The notes beneath the pieces are model-generated. The model was not told the DNA's origin, did not search any database, and was given only the letters and a program-made list of their open reading frames with translations. 64,000 nt of DNA from CAVVAL01 sp963742725. Lineage in GTDB: Bacteria > Actinomycetota > Actinomycetes > Mycobacteriales > Cryptosporangiaceae. The stretch spans positions 1,674,001-1,738,000 of the forward strand of contig CAVUMX010000003.1 of assembly GCA_963742725.1 (NCBI GenBank), in the 5' to 3' direction. Shown here piece by piece: positions 42,067 to 50,648 of this stretch; position 1 is the first letter of the stretch, and every line of letters starts with the position of its first letter. The translations under genes were made by a program, and so were the position numbers.

Positions 42067-43584
42067 TCAGATCTGGCGGTCGCGGCCTGCCCAGTACGGG
42101 TCGCGGAGGTGTCGCTTGTGGACCTTCCCGGTGGGGTCGCGCGGGAAGTCCGGGAGGAAGTCGATCGAGCGGGGGCACTTGAACGGCGCCAGGGACTCCC
42201 GGCAGTGCGCGATCAGCCGCTCGGCGTCCATCTCGGTGCCCGGCATCGGCTCGACGGCCGCCTTCACCTGCTCGCCGAGGTCGTCGTCCGGGACGCCGAA
42301 CACGGCGCAGTCGGCGACGTCCGGGTGCTGGAGCAGGACGGCCTCGATCTCGGCCGGGTAGATGTTCACGCCGCCCGCGATGATCAGGTCGGACTTGCGG
42401 TCGCACAGGTACAGGTACCCGTCGCCGTCGAGGTAGCCGGCGTCGCCGACGGTGAAGAACCCGTCGCGCCAGGACTCCTTCGTCTTCGCCTCGTCGCCGT
42501 GGTAGCGGAACGTCTGGGCGCCCATCTTGATCCACACCGTGCCGGCCTCGCCGGGCGCCAGGCGGTTGCCGTCGTCGTCGGTCACCGCGATCTCGCTGAT
42601 CGCCCACGGCCGGCCCACCGAGCCGGGCTTCTTCTCGAAGTCCTCGGGGGTGGCGAGGGTGCCGCCGCCCTCGCTCGCCGCGTAGTACTCGTAGATCACC
42701 GGGCCCCACCAGTCGACCATCGCCCGCTTGGTGGCGACGGGACAGGGCGCGGCGCCGTGGACCGCGTGCTTCATCGACGAGACGTCGTAGCGGGCGCGCT
42801 CCGTCTCGGGCAACCGCAGCATCCGGTGGAACATCGTCGGGACGAGGTGCGTACTGGTCACCCGGTACGCGGCGATCCGCTCCAGCATCCCCTCGGGCGT
42901 CCACCTGTCCATCAGGACGACCGCGTGCCCGCTGTTGAGCGACGCCGTGACGTGGTTGGTGACGGCCGTGTGGTACATCGGCGCCGTCACCAGGTGGACG
43001 CCGTCGCCGAGCATCGGGATCCCGTACACCTGGAACAGGAACGTGCCGTACACGCCGGCCTGGTGCGGGTCCATCCCGGACAGTGGCCGCCGCACGCCCT
43101 TCGGCCGGCCGGTCGTGCCCGAGGTGTAGGTCATCAGCGCGCCGGCCGTGCGATCCGCCGGCAGGGTGTCCGGACCGCACAGGGCGGCGAACGGCGTGAA
43201 GCCCTCGATGTCGCCGACCGCGAACCGCTGATCCGCCGCCAGGTTTCCCGCGGCCGCGGCGAACCGTTCGTGCGCGACGAGGATCTTCGCTTCGGAATCG
43301 CCGACGATGTAGCCGATCTCGGCGGCCGTCAGGTGGTAGTTCGCCGGGACGATATACAGCCCGATCTGCACCGTGGCCAGCGTCAACGCCACCGCCTCGA
43401 CGCTGTTCGGCAGGACCGTGGCGACCACGTCACCGGTATCGAGACCGGCCGCGCGTAAGCCGTTGGACAGCTCGTTCGCGCGCCGGTACAGCGCGCCGAA
43501 CGTGGTCGTGTCACCGTCCGGGCCGACCACCGCGAGGCGGTCGGGCTCCTGCTCGGCGATCGTCCAGAACCCCAGGTCGGCCAC
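42067..43584 (-). CDS. Acyl-CoA synthetase, FadD family
   Basis: 505-residue ANL ligase: TYTSGTTGRPKGVRRP P-loop, YYAASEGGG, hinge region GDAGYLDGDGYLYLCDRKSD and catalytic Lys in DPTGKVHKR. Which FadD it equals cannot be told from sequence alone. GTG at 43584, GAGGG upstream. First gene of the two-ligase operon, divergent from echA19 across two KstR-type boxes, so it probably activates a sterol side-chain or related acid. Confidence 0.85.
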   Translation of the reverse strand: MADLGFWTIAEQEPDRLAVVGPDGDTTTFGALYRRANELSNGLRAAGLDTGDVVATVLPNSVEAVALTLATVQIGLYIVPANYHLTAAEIGYIVGDSEAKILVAHERFAAAAGNLAADQRFAVGDIEGFTPFAALCGPDTLPADRTAGALMTYTSGTTGRPKGVRRPLSGMDPHQAGVYGTFLFQVYGIPMLGDGVHLVTAPMYHTAVTNHVTASLNSGHAVVLMDRWTPEGMLERIAAYRVTSTHLVPTMFHRMLRLPETERARYDVSSMKHAVHGAAPCPVATKRAMVDWWGPVIYEYYAASEGGGTLATPEDFEKKPGSVGRPWAISEIAVTDDDGNRLAPGEAGTVWIKMGAQTFRYHGDEAKTKESWRDGFFTVGDAGYLDGDGYLYLCDRKSDLIIAGGVNIYPAEIEAVLLQHPDVADCAVFGVPDDDLGEQVKAAVEPMPGTEMDAERLIAHCRESLAPFKCPRSIDFLPDFPRDPTGKVHKRHLRDPYWAGRDRQI

Positions 43585-43614
43585 GTCGCGGCCCTCCCCC
43601 TCGCTCGGCCTATC

Positions 43615-43628
43615 GATAACACGTTCTC
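43615..43628. promoter_or_regulatory. KstR-type operator, fadD side
   Basis: GATAACACGTTCTC with the AAC-N2-GTT core, 31 bases before the fadD start. Confidence 0.65.
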
Positions 43629-43703
43629 GTTAGCCAGCAGCAAGTTCTGAGGCAGTGTTTCGGCCTGGTTGCTGGCGTGTCAAGAGACCTCCGTGATCAA
43701 ATA

Positions 43704-43717
43704 GAGAACACGTTCTA
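43704..43717. promoter_or_regulatory. KstR-type operator, echA19 side
   Basis: GAGAACACGTTCTA, one outer mismatch to TNNAACNNGTTNNA, 25 bases before the echA19 ATG. Confidence 0.75.
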
Positions 43718-43741
43718 TCTGGACCGGTCAGGAGGACGACC

Positions 43742-44527
43742 ATGCATCTGCTCGTCGAGCGACGTGGCCACGTCGTGGTGGTCACCCTCAACCGACCCGA
43801 GGCGCGGAACGCCTTCTCGCCCGAGATGCTGGTCCTGCTCGCCGAGGCCTGGGACGAGATCGACAACGACCCCGAGGTGCGCGTGGCCGTCCTCACCGGC
43901 GCCGGCGGCGTGTTCTGCGCGGGCGCCGACCTCAAGGCGATGTACGCCAACCAGCAGGGCGACAAGTTCGGTGCCGCACTCCGCGAGGACGCCGGCATCG
44001 CGTGGAAGGCCATGCTGCGCAACCACCAGCTCCGCAAGCCGCTCGTCGCCGCCGTGGAGGGCTACGCCGTGGCCGGCGGTACCGAGATCCTGCAGGCCAC
44101 CGACGTGCGGATCGCCGGCGACACGGCGGTGTTCGGGCTGGCCGAGGTCACACGCGGGCTGTTCCCGGTCGGCGGGTCGACCGTGCGGCTGCGGCGCCAG
44201 ATCCCGTACGCGCGCGCCATGGAGATCCTGCTCACCGGCGAGCACATCCCCGCCGCCGAAGCCGAACGGATCGGGCTGATCAGCCGCGTCGTGCCGGCCG
44301 GGCAGGCCCTCGACGAGGCACTGCGCGTGGCCGACCGGATCGCGGCCAACGGACCGCTCGCCGTCCAGGCGATCAAGCGCAGTGTGCAGGCGACCGAGGG
44401 CCTACCCGAGGAGGAAGCGCTCAAGGTCGAACTGGAGATCGGGCTGCCGATCTTCGGCACCGCCGACGCGAAGGAGGGCACCCGCGCCTTCGCCGAGAAA
44501 CGCCCCCCGCACTACGAGGGCCGCTAG
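43742..44527 (+). CDS. echA19: Enoyl-CoA hydratase EchA19-like
   Basis: Crotonase-fold hydratase of 261 residues. Oxyanion-hole segments GVFCAGADLKAM and GYAVAGGTEILQATD; the C-terminus FGTADAKEGTRAFAEKRPPH is near that of mycobacterial EchA19. Expected to hydrate the alpha,beta-unsaturated steroid side-chain CoA. GGAGG 6 bases before the ATG. Divergent from the fadD pair, the same arrangement as fadD19/echA19 in Mycobacterium, with KstR-type boxes between. Confidence 0.9.
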   Translation: MHLLVERRGHVVVVTLNRPEARNAFSPEMLVLLAEAWDEIDNDPEVRVAVLTGAGGVFCAGADLKAMYANQQGDKFGAALREDAGIAWKAMLRNHQLRKPLVAAVEGYAVAGGTEILQATDVRIAGDTAVFGLAEVTRGLFPVGGSTVRLRRQIPYARAMEILLTGEHIPAAEAERIGLISRVVPAGQALDEALRVADRIAANGPLAVQAIKRSVQATEGLPEEEALKVELEIGLPIFGTADAKEGTRAFAEKRPPHYEGR

Positions 44528-44650
44528 CTCCGGGCGCCGGGCCCGTCACCACGCCACCGCACCGCAGCCCGCTCGCCGCCGCGCCGCCACCGCCCGCCAT
44601 CACGCCCGCCGCCCGCCACGCCGCCACCGCCCGCCACGCCGCCACCGTTC

Positions 44651-44698
44651 CCACCGGTGGGAACGTGCAGCCAGGGTTCACGATCCGACCGGTCGCAG
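44651..44698. repeat. Long imperfect hairpin repeat, copy A
   Basis: Begins CCACCGGTGGGAACGTG and contains GGTTCACGATCC-GACCGGTCGCAG. Aligns along nearly 50 bases with copy B (45207-45255); together they flank the YbaK-domain gene. Arms around ACCGGT pair with several mismatches in this copy. Confidence 0.65.
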
Positions 44699-44723
44699 CA
44701 CGGGCAGCGCCCGCGAGCCGCGG

Positions 44724-45182
44724 CTACGGCTCGGTGACGTCCGCGACCTGCGCTTCGAGCGCTCGCAGCGCCTCGTCGGCATCGACAGCGACCGCAAGGC
44801 CGTGCCGCCCGGCTCCGAGCGTGATCGTCCGGCCGCGGAGACGCTCGTCCGCGATGACCGGCCAGGAGCCGGCCGACCCGAACGGCGTGATCGTGCCCCG
44901 CTCGTACCCGGTCGCGCGCTTCGCGACGTCGGCGGTCGGCATCGACAGCCGCCTCGCGCCGAGCAGGTCCCGCAGCTTCGGCCATGAGATCGTGCGGTCG
45001 CCGGGCGTGAGGACGAACACGTAGTCGTCGTCGCCACGGCGTACCACCAGGGTCTTCACGACGTCGGCCGGCTCGACGCCGCGCGCGGTGGCGGCCTCGG
45101 CCACGCTGCGGACCGGCCCGTACTCGATGACGCGGTGCGCGACGTTCGCGACAGCGAGCGCGTCCAGGGCGGGCGTCGACAT
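44724..45182 (-). CDS. YbaK/EbsC-type aminoacyl-tRNA editing domain protein
   Basis: 152 residues covering the YbaK domain (EPADVVKTLVVRRGDDDYVFVLTPGD, then GYERGTITPFG). Free-standing members hydrolyse mischarged Cys- or Pro-tRNA. The ATG at 45182 was chosen because the longer frame upstream runs through hairpin repeat B. Unrelated to the surrounding steroid genes and flanked by two copies of a hairpin repeat, so it may have been inserted as a unit. Confidence 0.85.
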   Translation of the reverse strand: MSTPALDALAVANVAHRVIEYGPVRSVAEAATARGVEPADVVKTLVVRRGDDDYVFVLTPGDRTISWPKLRDLLGARRLSMPTADVAKRATGYERGTITPFGSAGSWPVIADERLRGRTITLGAGRHGLAVAVDADEALRALEAQVADVTEP

Positions 45183-45206
45183 GGCAGCAGTATGACCCGC
45201 CGTTCC

Positions 45207-45255
45207 GACCGGTGGGTTCGTGAACCCTGGCTTCACGATCCCACCGGTCGCAGGG
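45207..45255. repeat. Long hairpin repeat, copy B
   Basis: Arms GACCGGTGGG (45207-45216) and CCCACCGGTC (45240-45249), extended inward by TCGTGAA and TTCACGA, giving about 20 paired positions with two mismatches. Similar to copy A on the other side of the YbaK-domain gene. Confidence 0.8.
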
Positions 45256-45298
45256 CGCGGAGCGCCAGGGACGCTAGGCGCGGAGCGCCCGGACGCTA
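45254..45298. repeat. Two tandem 22-23 bp units over a stop codon
   Basis: Units beginning GGCGCGGAGCGCC and ending GGACGCTA at 45254-45276 and 45277-45298. The second contains the stop codon of the hypothetical gene 45296-45670. Confidence 0.85.
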
Positions 45299-45670
45299 GT
45301 GGCTGACGAGCTGGACGAGGCGGACGAACGAGATCTCCGGGTCGCCCCCGAGGTCGACGGGCGTGTCGAGGTCGGTCAGGTGCTCGCCGTCGAGCAGGAG
45401 GAAGAAGCCGTTGCGCGCGAACGCCCGCTCGGCGACGGCCGCCTGGCTCTCCCAGTCGAGGACGCGCCGCTTCAGCTCGACCTCGGTGCGCGGCGGCTGC
45501 ACGAGGCCCTGGTACGGCTGGCCGGGGCGCGTGTTGTGCCGCTCCACCTCGGCGCGGATGCGCCAGCGGATCAGCTCACGGGCGGTCGCGGACGGCGGCA
45601 GGTCACCGACGGCGAACCGGGCCAGCTCGCGGCCGCTCGGCGACTCGTCCCGGAACGTGACCGTGGGCAC
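45296..45670 (-). CDS. Hypothetical protein
   Basis: About 124 residues, not recognised. Soluble, Arg/Glu-rich, with a helical middle (TARELIRWRIRAEVERHN, VELKRRVLDWESQAAVAER) and a C-terminal part rich in Leu and Asp. GTG at 45670 was chosen because GAGGAG sits 7 bases upstream; an ATG two codons earlier overlaps that site. Base composition and codon use look like the neighbours, so it is probably real. Downstream of ltp2 on the same strand but 90 bases away; a 6-bp palindrome at 45690-45705 lies just upstream. Confidence 0.6.
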   Translation of the reverse strand: MPTVTFRDESPSGRELARFAVGDLPPSATARELIRWRIRAEVERHNTRPGQPYQGLVQPPRTEVELKRRVLDWESQAAVAERAFARNGFFLLLDGEHLTDLDTPVDLGGDPEISFVRLVQLVSH

Positions 45671-45689
45671 GGGCATTCTCCTCTCGTTC

Positions 45690-45705
45690 ACCCGTTGTTA
45701 CGGGT
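45690..45705. promoter_or_regulatory. Short palindrome upstream of the hypothetical gene
   Basis: ACCCGT-TGTT-ACGGGT, perfect 6-bp arms. May be an operator or a small hairpin between ltp2 and the hypothetical gene. Confidence 0.3.
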
Positions 45706-45760
45706 GCGGAGGAACCATAGAACCAAGCCGGGTCAACACCAAACAAGTGTATTTGGACGG

Positions 45761-46924
45761 TTACGCACTGTCCTGCCCGAGAATGAGACCGCTCGTAGGC
45801 ACACCAGTACCCGCAGTGACCAATACCTGCTCCACTCCCGACACCTGGTTCACCGCCGTGCCACGCACCTGACGCACGGCCTCGGCGATGCCGTTCATCC
45901 CGTGGATGTACGCCTCGCCGAGCTGGCCACCGTGCGTATTCACCGGTAGACGCCCGTCCAGCTCGATCCCGCCGCCGGCGACGAAGTCCTTCGCCTCGCC
46001 CCGTCCGCAGAAGCCCAGTTCCTCAAGCTGCACGAGGACGAACGGAGTGAAGTGGTCGTACAGCATCGCCACCTGGATCTCGGCGGGGCGGGTTCCCGCC
46101 ATCGACCACAGCTCGCGCGCGACCACGCCCATCTCCGGGAGCGTCGTCAGGTCCTCGCGGTAGTAGCTGGTCATCACGTACTGGTCGGCGCCGGAGCCCT
46201 GCGCCGCGGCCCGGATCACCGCCGGCGGCTGCGCGAGGTCCCGCGCCCGCTCCACGCTGGTCACGACGAGGGCCACGCCGCCGTCGCTCTCCTGGCAGCA
46301 GTCCAGCAGCCGCAGCGGGTCGACGATCGGCCGCGACGCCTGGTGGTCGTCCAGGGTGATCGGACGGCCGTAGAACCACGCGTTCGGGTTCGTCGCGGCG
46401 TGGCGCCGGTCGGCCACCGCCACTGCGCCGAAGTCCGCGCTGGTCGCGCCGTAGGTGTGCATGTAGCGGCGCGCGGCCATCGCCACCCACGCGGCCGGCG
46501 TCGACAGCCCGAACGGATGGTGCCAGCTCGCGTCGACCCGGTTCGTCGTCGGCGGCCCGACCTGGCCGAACCGCCGCCCCGACCGCTCGTTGAACGCCCG
46601 GTAGCAGACGACGGTGTCCGCGACGCCCGTCGCCACCGCCATCGCCGCCTGCTGGACGACGCCGCACGCCGCCCCGCCGCCGTAGTCGATCCGGCTGAAG
46701 AACCGCAGCTCACCCATGCCGAGTTCCCGCGCGACCGCGATCTCGGCGTTCGTGTCCTGGGTGTAGGTCACCACACCGTCCACCTCGGACGGTGCCACGC
46801 CCGCATCGGCCAGCGCGGCCCCCACGCACTCGACGGCCAGCCGCAGCTCGGTCCGCCCCGACTCCTTCGAGAACTCGGTCGCCCCGATCCCGACGATCGC
46901 CGCGCGCCCCGCGAGCCCAGTCAC
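45761..46924 (-). CDS. ltp2: Steroid side-chain retro-aldolase Ltp2
   Basis: Thiolase-fold lipid-transfer protein, 387 residues. With ChsH2 it cleaves the 17-hydroxy C22 CoA ester, releasing propionyl-CoA and a 17-ketosteroid. Near-identical stretches to mycobacterial Ltp2: AIVGIGATEFSKESGR, DYGGGAAC, YDHFTPFVLVQLEELGFCG, NTHGGQLGEAYIHGMNGI and VTAGTGVPTSGLILG. The start GTG at 46924 overlaps the chsH1 stop. Last gene of the igr operon. Confidence 0.95.
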   Translation of the reverse strand: MTGLAGRAAIVGIGATEFSKESGRTELRLAVECVGAALADAGVAPSEVDGVVTYTQDTNAEIAVARELGMGELRFFSRIDYGGGAACGVVQQAAMAVATGVADTVVCYRAFNERSGRRFGQVGPPTTNRVDASWHHPFGLSTPAAWVAMAARRYMHTYGATSADFGAVAVADRRHAATNPNAWFYGRPITLDDHQASRPIVDPLRLLDCCQESDGGVALVVTSVERARDLAQPPAVIRAAAQGSGADQYVMTSYYREDLTTLPEMGVVARELWSMAGTRPAEIQVAMLYDHFTPFVLVQLEELGFCGRGEAKDFVAGGGIELDGRLPVNTHGGQLGEAYIHGMNGIAEAVRQVRGTAVNQVSGVEQVLVTAGTGVPTSGLILGQDSA

Positions 46925-47298
46925 GGCAACTCCAGGGTGACGGTGCCCGTGACGTGGTCGCCGAGGCGGTTCTCGCCCGTCACCTCGACCGTCACCTCCC
47001 GGCCGTCGCTGGCCGTCACGCGGCCCGTGAGCGTCATCGTGTCGCCGGGGAAGTTCGGCACGCCGAGCCGCACCGAGACGCCGCGCACCAGCGCCTGGGG
47101 TCCCGCCCAGTCGGTGACGTAGCGCTGGACCAGTCCGGTGGTCGTCAGGATGTTCATGAAGATGTCCGGGGCGCCCCGGCGCCGCGCCGCCTCGGCGTCG
47201 TGGTGGACGTCCTGGTAGTCGACGGTCGCGATCGCCGTCGCGACGATGAGCGTCGGCGTGAGCGGCAGGACCAGCTCCGGAAGCACCGTCCCGATCAT
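46921..47298 (-). CDS. chsH1: ChsH1, MaoC-like subunit of steroid enoyl-CoA hydratase
   Basis: 125-residue hotdog protein that forms a heterotetrameric hydratase with ChsH2 (side-chain trans-2-enoyl-CoA). The sequence QDVHHDAEAARRRGAPDIFM and NILTTTGLVQRYVTDWAG closely match mycobacterial ChsH1, including the His-Asp pair of the hydratase motif. ATG at 47298 with GGAGG 5 bases upstream; overlaps the chsH2 stop (ATGA). Confidence 0.95.
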   Translation of the reverse strand: MIGTVLPELVLPLTPTLIVATAIATVDYQDVHHDAEAARRRGAPDIFMNILTTTGLVQRYVTDWAGPQALVRGVSVRLGVPNFPGDTMTLTGRVTASDGREVTVEVTGENRLGDHVTGTVTLELP

Positions 47299-48224
47299 CG
47301 CAACCTCCACGACGGCAGGACCAGTTCGTCGTCGACGCGCTCGAACTCGACGTGGACGCGCGCGCCGACCTGGACGGCGTCCGGTTCGCCGAGGATGTTG
47401 CCGACCATCCGTACCCCCTCGTCGAGCGCCACGACAGCCACCACGAACGGCGCGTCCTTGCCCGGCACCGGCGGATGGTGGTGGACGACGTAGCTGTAGA
47501 TCTCACCGCCGCCACCGGCCACGACATGACCCCGCTCCAGCGATTGGCAACGCGGGCACATAGGCCCGGGCGGATGCCGCAGCGCCCCGCACCCGCCGCA
47601 GCGCTGGATCCGCAGTTCGCCGGCGCGCAGCCCGTCCCAGAAGAAGGCGGTGTCCTGGCTGATCGCCGGTTTCAGCGGATACGGCGTCGCGGGTGCGACG
47701 CGTTCCGGCGGCCGGAACTTGAGGACGCGGAACAGCATCTCGCCGACGGTCTCCGCGCCGACCCGCCAGGTGAAGCGCGCGGTGACGAAGTACCCCTCCC
47801 CCATGCCCGTGCGCTTCGGCCCCTTGACGCCGTCGAGCCGCACGGACGTCGTCACGACCTCGCCCGGCCGCAGGTACCGCCGGTACGTCTGGTCGCTGTT
47901 CGTGGCGATCACGGACGTGTACCCGTACCGGTCCAGCACCGCGAGCATCTCGCTGAACGGGCTGGTCAGCTCGGGTGGGCGGTGCAGGCCTGGCATCGTC
48001 CAGACCTGGAGCATCGCGGGCGGCGCGACCGGTCCACCATGGACGGACGTGGCGACGTCCGGGTCGCTGTAGACCGGGTTCCGGTCGCCCATCGCGTCCG
48101 TCCAGTGGCGGATCATCGCCTCGTTGACCGGGTACCGGGCGGCGGCGGGTGCGCTCTCGCCGGTCGCCGCGATCCGGTCCGCCTCGGCGGCGATCGCCTC
48201 CGCCTCGGTGAGGACGGTCGTCAC
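47295..48224 (-). CDS. chsH2: ChsH2, MaoC plus DUF35 subunit
   Basis: 309 residues, as in Mycobacterium (311). The N-terminal MaoC-like hotdog (to about 170) pairs with ChsH1 for hydration. The C-terminal DUF35 domain (about 185-309), with zinc-ribbon cysteines in CGGCGALRHPPGPMCPRC, binds Ltp2 for the retro-aldol step. GTG at 48224 overlaps the fadE29 stop. Confidence 0.95.
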   Translation of the reverse strand: MTTVLTEAEAIAAEADRIAATGESAPAAARYPVNEAMIRHWTDAMGDRNPVYSDPDVATSVHGGPVAPPAMLQVWTMPGLHRPPELTSPFSEMLAVLDRYGYTSVIATNSDQTYRRYLRPGEVVTTSVRLDGVKGPKRTGMGEGYFVTARFTWRVGAETVGEMLFRVLKFRPPERVAPATPYPLKPAISQDTAFFWDGLRAGELRIQRCGGCGALRHPPGPMCPRCQSLERGHVVAGGGGEIYSYVVHHHPPVPGKDAPFVVAVVALDEGVRMVGNILGEPDAVQVGARVHVEFERVDDELVLPSWRLR

Positions 48225-49390
48225 CGCGGCACCCGTGGCAGCTTCAGTCCCAGCTGGGCGATCAGCTCGCGCTGCACCTCGTTCACGCCGCCGCCGAACG
48301 TCAGCACGAGGCTGCTCTTGGCCGCGCGGTCGATCCAGCGCTGCATCTCGGCCGTGTGCTCATCGCCGGGGTCGCCGTAGCGGGCGACCACGTCGGCGAC
48401 CAGCGCGCCGATCCGCTGCTGAGATTCAGACCCGAAAACCTTGGTAGCGGACGCCTCGGCGACGCCGTACCCGCCCGCCTCCACCGCCGCCGCGACCTGC
48501 CAGTTGAACAGCTGGTTCACCGTCACGGCCGTGTACACCTCGCCGACGGCCCGCCGCACGGCCGGTTCCTCGATCGGCGCGCGCCCGCCCGGGCCTTCCT
48601 GCTGCGCCCATGCCAGGAACCGGTCGTGGAACCGGGCCAGCGCGCCGGCCGGGCCCAACGCGATCCGCTCGTGGTTGAGCTGGGTGGTGATCATCCGCCA
48701 GCCGGCGTTCTCGGGCCCGATCCGGCGCTCCACCGGCACGCGCACGTCGCTGTAGTACGTGGCGTTCGTGTGGTGTCGGCCGTCGCTGGTCACGATGGGG
48801 GTCCACGAGAAGCCGGGCGCGGTGGTGTCGACGACCAGGATCGAGATGCCCTTGTGCTTCGGCGCGTCCGGATCCGTGCGGCACGCCAGCCAGATGTAGT
48901 CGGCCGTGTGGCCGCCCGTCGTGTAGAGCTTCTGCCCGTTGACCACGTACGCGTCGCCGTCGCGGACGGCCCGGGTGCGCAGCGACGCCAGGTCGGTGCC
49001 GGCGCCGGGCTCGGTGTAGCCGATCGCGAAGTGGATCTCCCCGGCGAGGATCTTCGGCAGGAAGAACTGGCGCTGCGCGTCGTCCCCGAACGTCATCAGC
49101 GTCGGACCGACCGTCTGCAACGTGATCACCGGGTACGGGATCTCGGCCCGGTTCACCTCGTTCACGAAGATCTGCTGCTCGACCGGCCCGTACCCGCGAC
49201 CGCCGTACTCCACCGGCCAGCCCACGCCCAGCCAGCCGTCGGCGCCCATCCGCCGCACGACCGCCTTGTACGTGTCGCCGTTCAACTCGTCGGAGATCTG
49301 CGCCCGCTCCTCCGGCGTGATCAGGGTGGCGAAGTACTCGCGGAGTTCGTCGCGGAGCTTGCGCTGGTCGTCGGTGAGGTCGATGAACAT
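48221..49390 (-). CDS. fadE29: Acyl-CoA dehydrogenase FadE29 (ChsE2)
   Basis: 389-residue subunit of the alpha2beta2 steroid acyl-CoA dehydrogenase FadE28-FadE29 that oxidises the three-carbon side-chain CoA ester. FAD/substrate motifs IGYTEPGAGTDLASLRTRAV, KLYTTGGHTADYIWLA and LTFGGGVNEVQRELIAQLGL. ATG at 49390 shares one base with the fadE28 stop. Confidence 0.94.
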   Translation of the reverse strand: MFIDLTDDQRKLRDELREYFATLITPEERAQISDELNGDTYKAVVRRMGADGWLGVGWPVEYGGRGYGPVEQQIFVNEVNRAEIPYPVITLQTVGPTLMTFGDDAQRQFFLPKILAGEIHFAIGYTEPGAGTDLASLRTRAVRDGDAYVVNGQKLYTTGGHTADYIWLACRTDPDAPKHKGISILVVDTTAPGFSWTPIVTSDGRHHTNATYYSDVRVPVERRIGPENAGWRMITTQLNHERIALGPAGALARFHDRFLAWAQQEGPGGRAPIEEPAVRRAVGEVYTAVTVNQLFNWQVAAAVEAGGYGVAEASATKVFGSESQQRIGALVADVVARYGDPGDEHTAEMQRWIDRAAKSSLVLTFGGGVNEVQRELIAQLGLKLPRVPR

Positions 49391-50520
49391 CAGGCCACCT
49401 CCCCCGCGCCGTCGCCGACCAGGGCGCCCAGCGCTTCCAGTTGGTACCCGGCGCCGCCGAGGGTGTGCGCGAGGTGGCGGGTCCAGGCGAAGTACCGGTG
49501 CAGCGGGTACGTGATGTCCACACCGATGCCGCCGTGCAGGTGCTGGCACGTGTGGAGGGCCTTCACGCCGTGCTCGGCCAGCCAGTACGCGGCGACGCCG
49601 AGGTGGGCGCGGGCGTCCCGTCCGGTCGAGAGGCGCCAGCACGCGGACGCCGTCGCCGCGTCGAGCGCCGAGCTGGCGATGTACACGTCGGCGACCTCGC
49701 CCGCCGCCGCCTGGAACGTGGCGATGGGGCGGCCGAACTGCTCGCGGGTCCGGACGTGCTCGGTGGTGAGCCGCAACGCCTCGCCGAGGACGCCGGTGCC
49801 GGTCGCGCAGAGGGCGGCGGCATGGTGCTGGACCAGGAACTCGGCCGGCGCGTCGCCGAGCCGTTCCGCCGGTGTGCCGCTCAGCTGTACGCGCGACTCG
49901 GGATGGCCGTGTGAGGTGTGGGACGGGGTGAGCGTCACGTCCGCTGGGTCGACGAGGTACACGCCGTCGCCGGCGGTGACCAGGATCTTCGTGGCCACGG
50001 ACGCGTACGGGACGGCGACCTTGGCCCCGTCGAGCAGGTACCGGCCGTGGTGCTCCCGGCCGGTGCCGGTGCTGTCCGGGCGGGCGGTCACGGGGGACGC
50101 GCCGTCGGGGCGGGCGGTCACGGGGGGCGCGCCGTCCGGCTCGCGGATGGCCGCCGTCAGGACGGATTCGCCCTCGGCCACGGCCGGCAGCAGGGCGCGA
50201 CGCTGCTCCGGCGTGCCGAAGCGGGCGACCGGCAGCGCGCCGAGCGCCAGGCACGCCAGCGCCGGGACGGGCGCCGCGCGGCGACCCACCTCGGCCAGCA
50301 CGACCGCCAGCTCGACCGCGCCGAAGCCCTGCCCGCCCTCGTCCTCGGGCAGGACGAGCGCCAGCAGCCCGGCCTGGGCCATCGCCTTCCACGTGATGCG
50401 GTCGTACGCGGTACCGGACTGCTCATAGGTCGTCACCCGCTCCACGCTCGCCTCCCGGGCGAGCAGGTCGGCGGTGAGGGTTCGCAACTCGGCGTGCGGC
50501 TCTTCCAGGGAGAAATCCAC
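49390..50520 (-). CDS. fadE28: Acyl-CoA dehydrogenase FadE28 (ChsE1)
   Basis: 376-residue partner of FadE29. C-terminal half with VRTREQFGRPIATFQAAAGEVAD and LHGGIGVDITYPLHRYFAW is typical. It is about 35 residues longer than the mycobacterial protein because a ten-residue unit (DGAPPVTARP, DGASPVTARP) is duplicated about 40% along, encoded by a 30-bp tandem repeat. GTG at 50520 was preferred over 50529 because GGAGG then lies 8 bases away. First gene of the igr operon, divergent from kstR. Confidence 0.92.
   Translation of the reverse strand: MDFSLEEPHAELRTLTADLLAREASVERVTTYEQSGTAYDRITWKAMAQAGLLALVLPEDEGGQGFGAVELAVVLAEVGRRAAPVPALACLALGALPVARFGTPEQRRALLPAVAEGESVLTAAIREPDGAPPVTARPDGASPVTARPDSTGTGREHHGRYLLDGAKVAVPYASVATKILVTAGDGVYLVDPADVTLTPSHTSHGHPESRVQLSGTPAERLGDAPAEFLVQHHAAALCATGTGVLGEALRLTTEHVRTREQFGRPIATFQAAAGEVADVYIASSALDAATASACWRLSTGRDARAHLGVAAYWLAEHGVKALHTCQHLHGGIGVDITYPLHRYFAWTRHLAHTLGGAGYQLEALGALVGDGAGEVA
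50075..50134. repeat. 30-bp codon-phased tandem repeat inside fadE28
   Basis: Two 30-base units (50075-50104 and 50105-50134) differing at few positions, each encoding ten residues. Confidence 0.9.
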
Positions 50521-50555
50521 TCCAGACACCTCCGGCAGATCGCGTCACGCCGAGA

Positions 50556-50571
50556 CTAGAACGCATTCTAG
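50556..50571. promoter_or_regulatory. KstR-type operator, igr side
   Basis: CTAGAACGCATTCTAG, palindrome matching TNNAACNNGTTNNA apart from one base in the second half-site, 35 bases before the fadE28 start. Confidence 0.7.
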
Positions 50572-50581
50572 TTTTCGTCCA

Positions 50582-50625
50582 CTGAACCGGTTCCGTCGCC
50601 TACGGCGTGCCGGCAACGTGTTCTC
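50582..50625. promoter_or_regulatory. Further KstR-type cores near the kstR start
   Basis: Core AAC-N2-GTT occurs twice more: CTGAACCGGTTCCG (50582-50595) and GGCAACGTGTTCTC (50612-50625), the latter 24 bases before the kstR ATG. Consistent with autoregulation. Confidence 0.55.
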
Positions 50626-50648
50626 GTCCCGGGTGGCAGAATGGGTGC

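Noticed and set aside
44528..45300. Insertion sequence around the YbaK-domain gene
   Set aside because: No transposase or target-site duplication is visible; only the paired hairpins support mobility, so it is reported as a finding and not as a mobile element.
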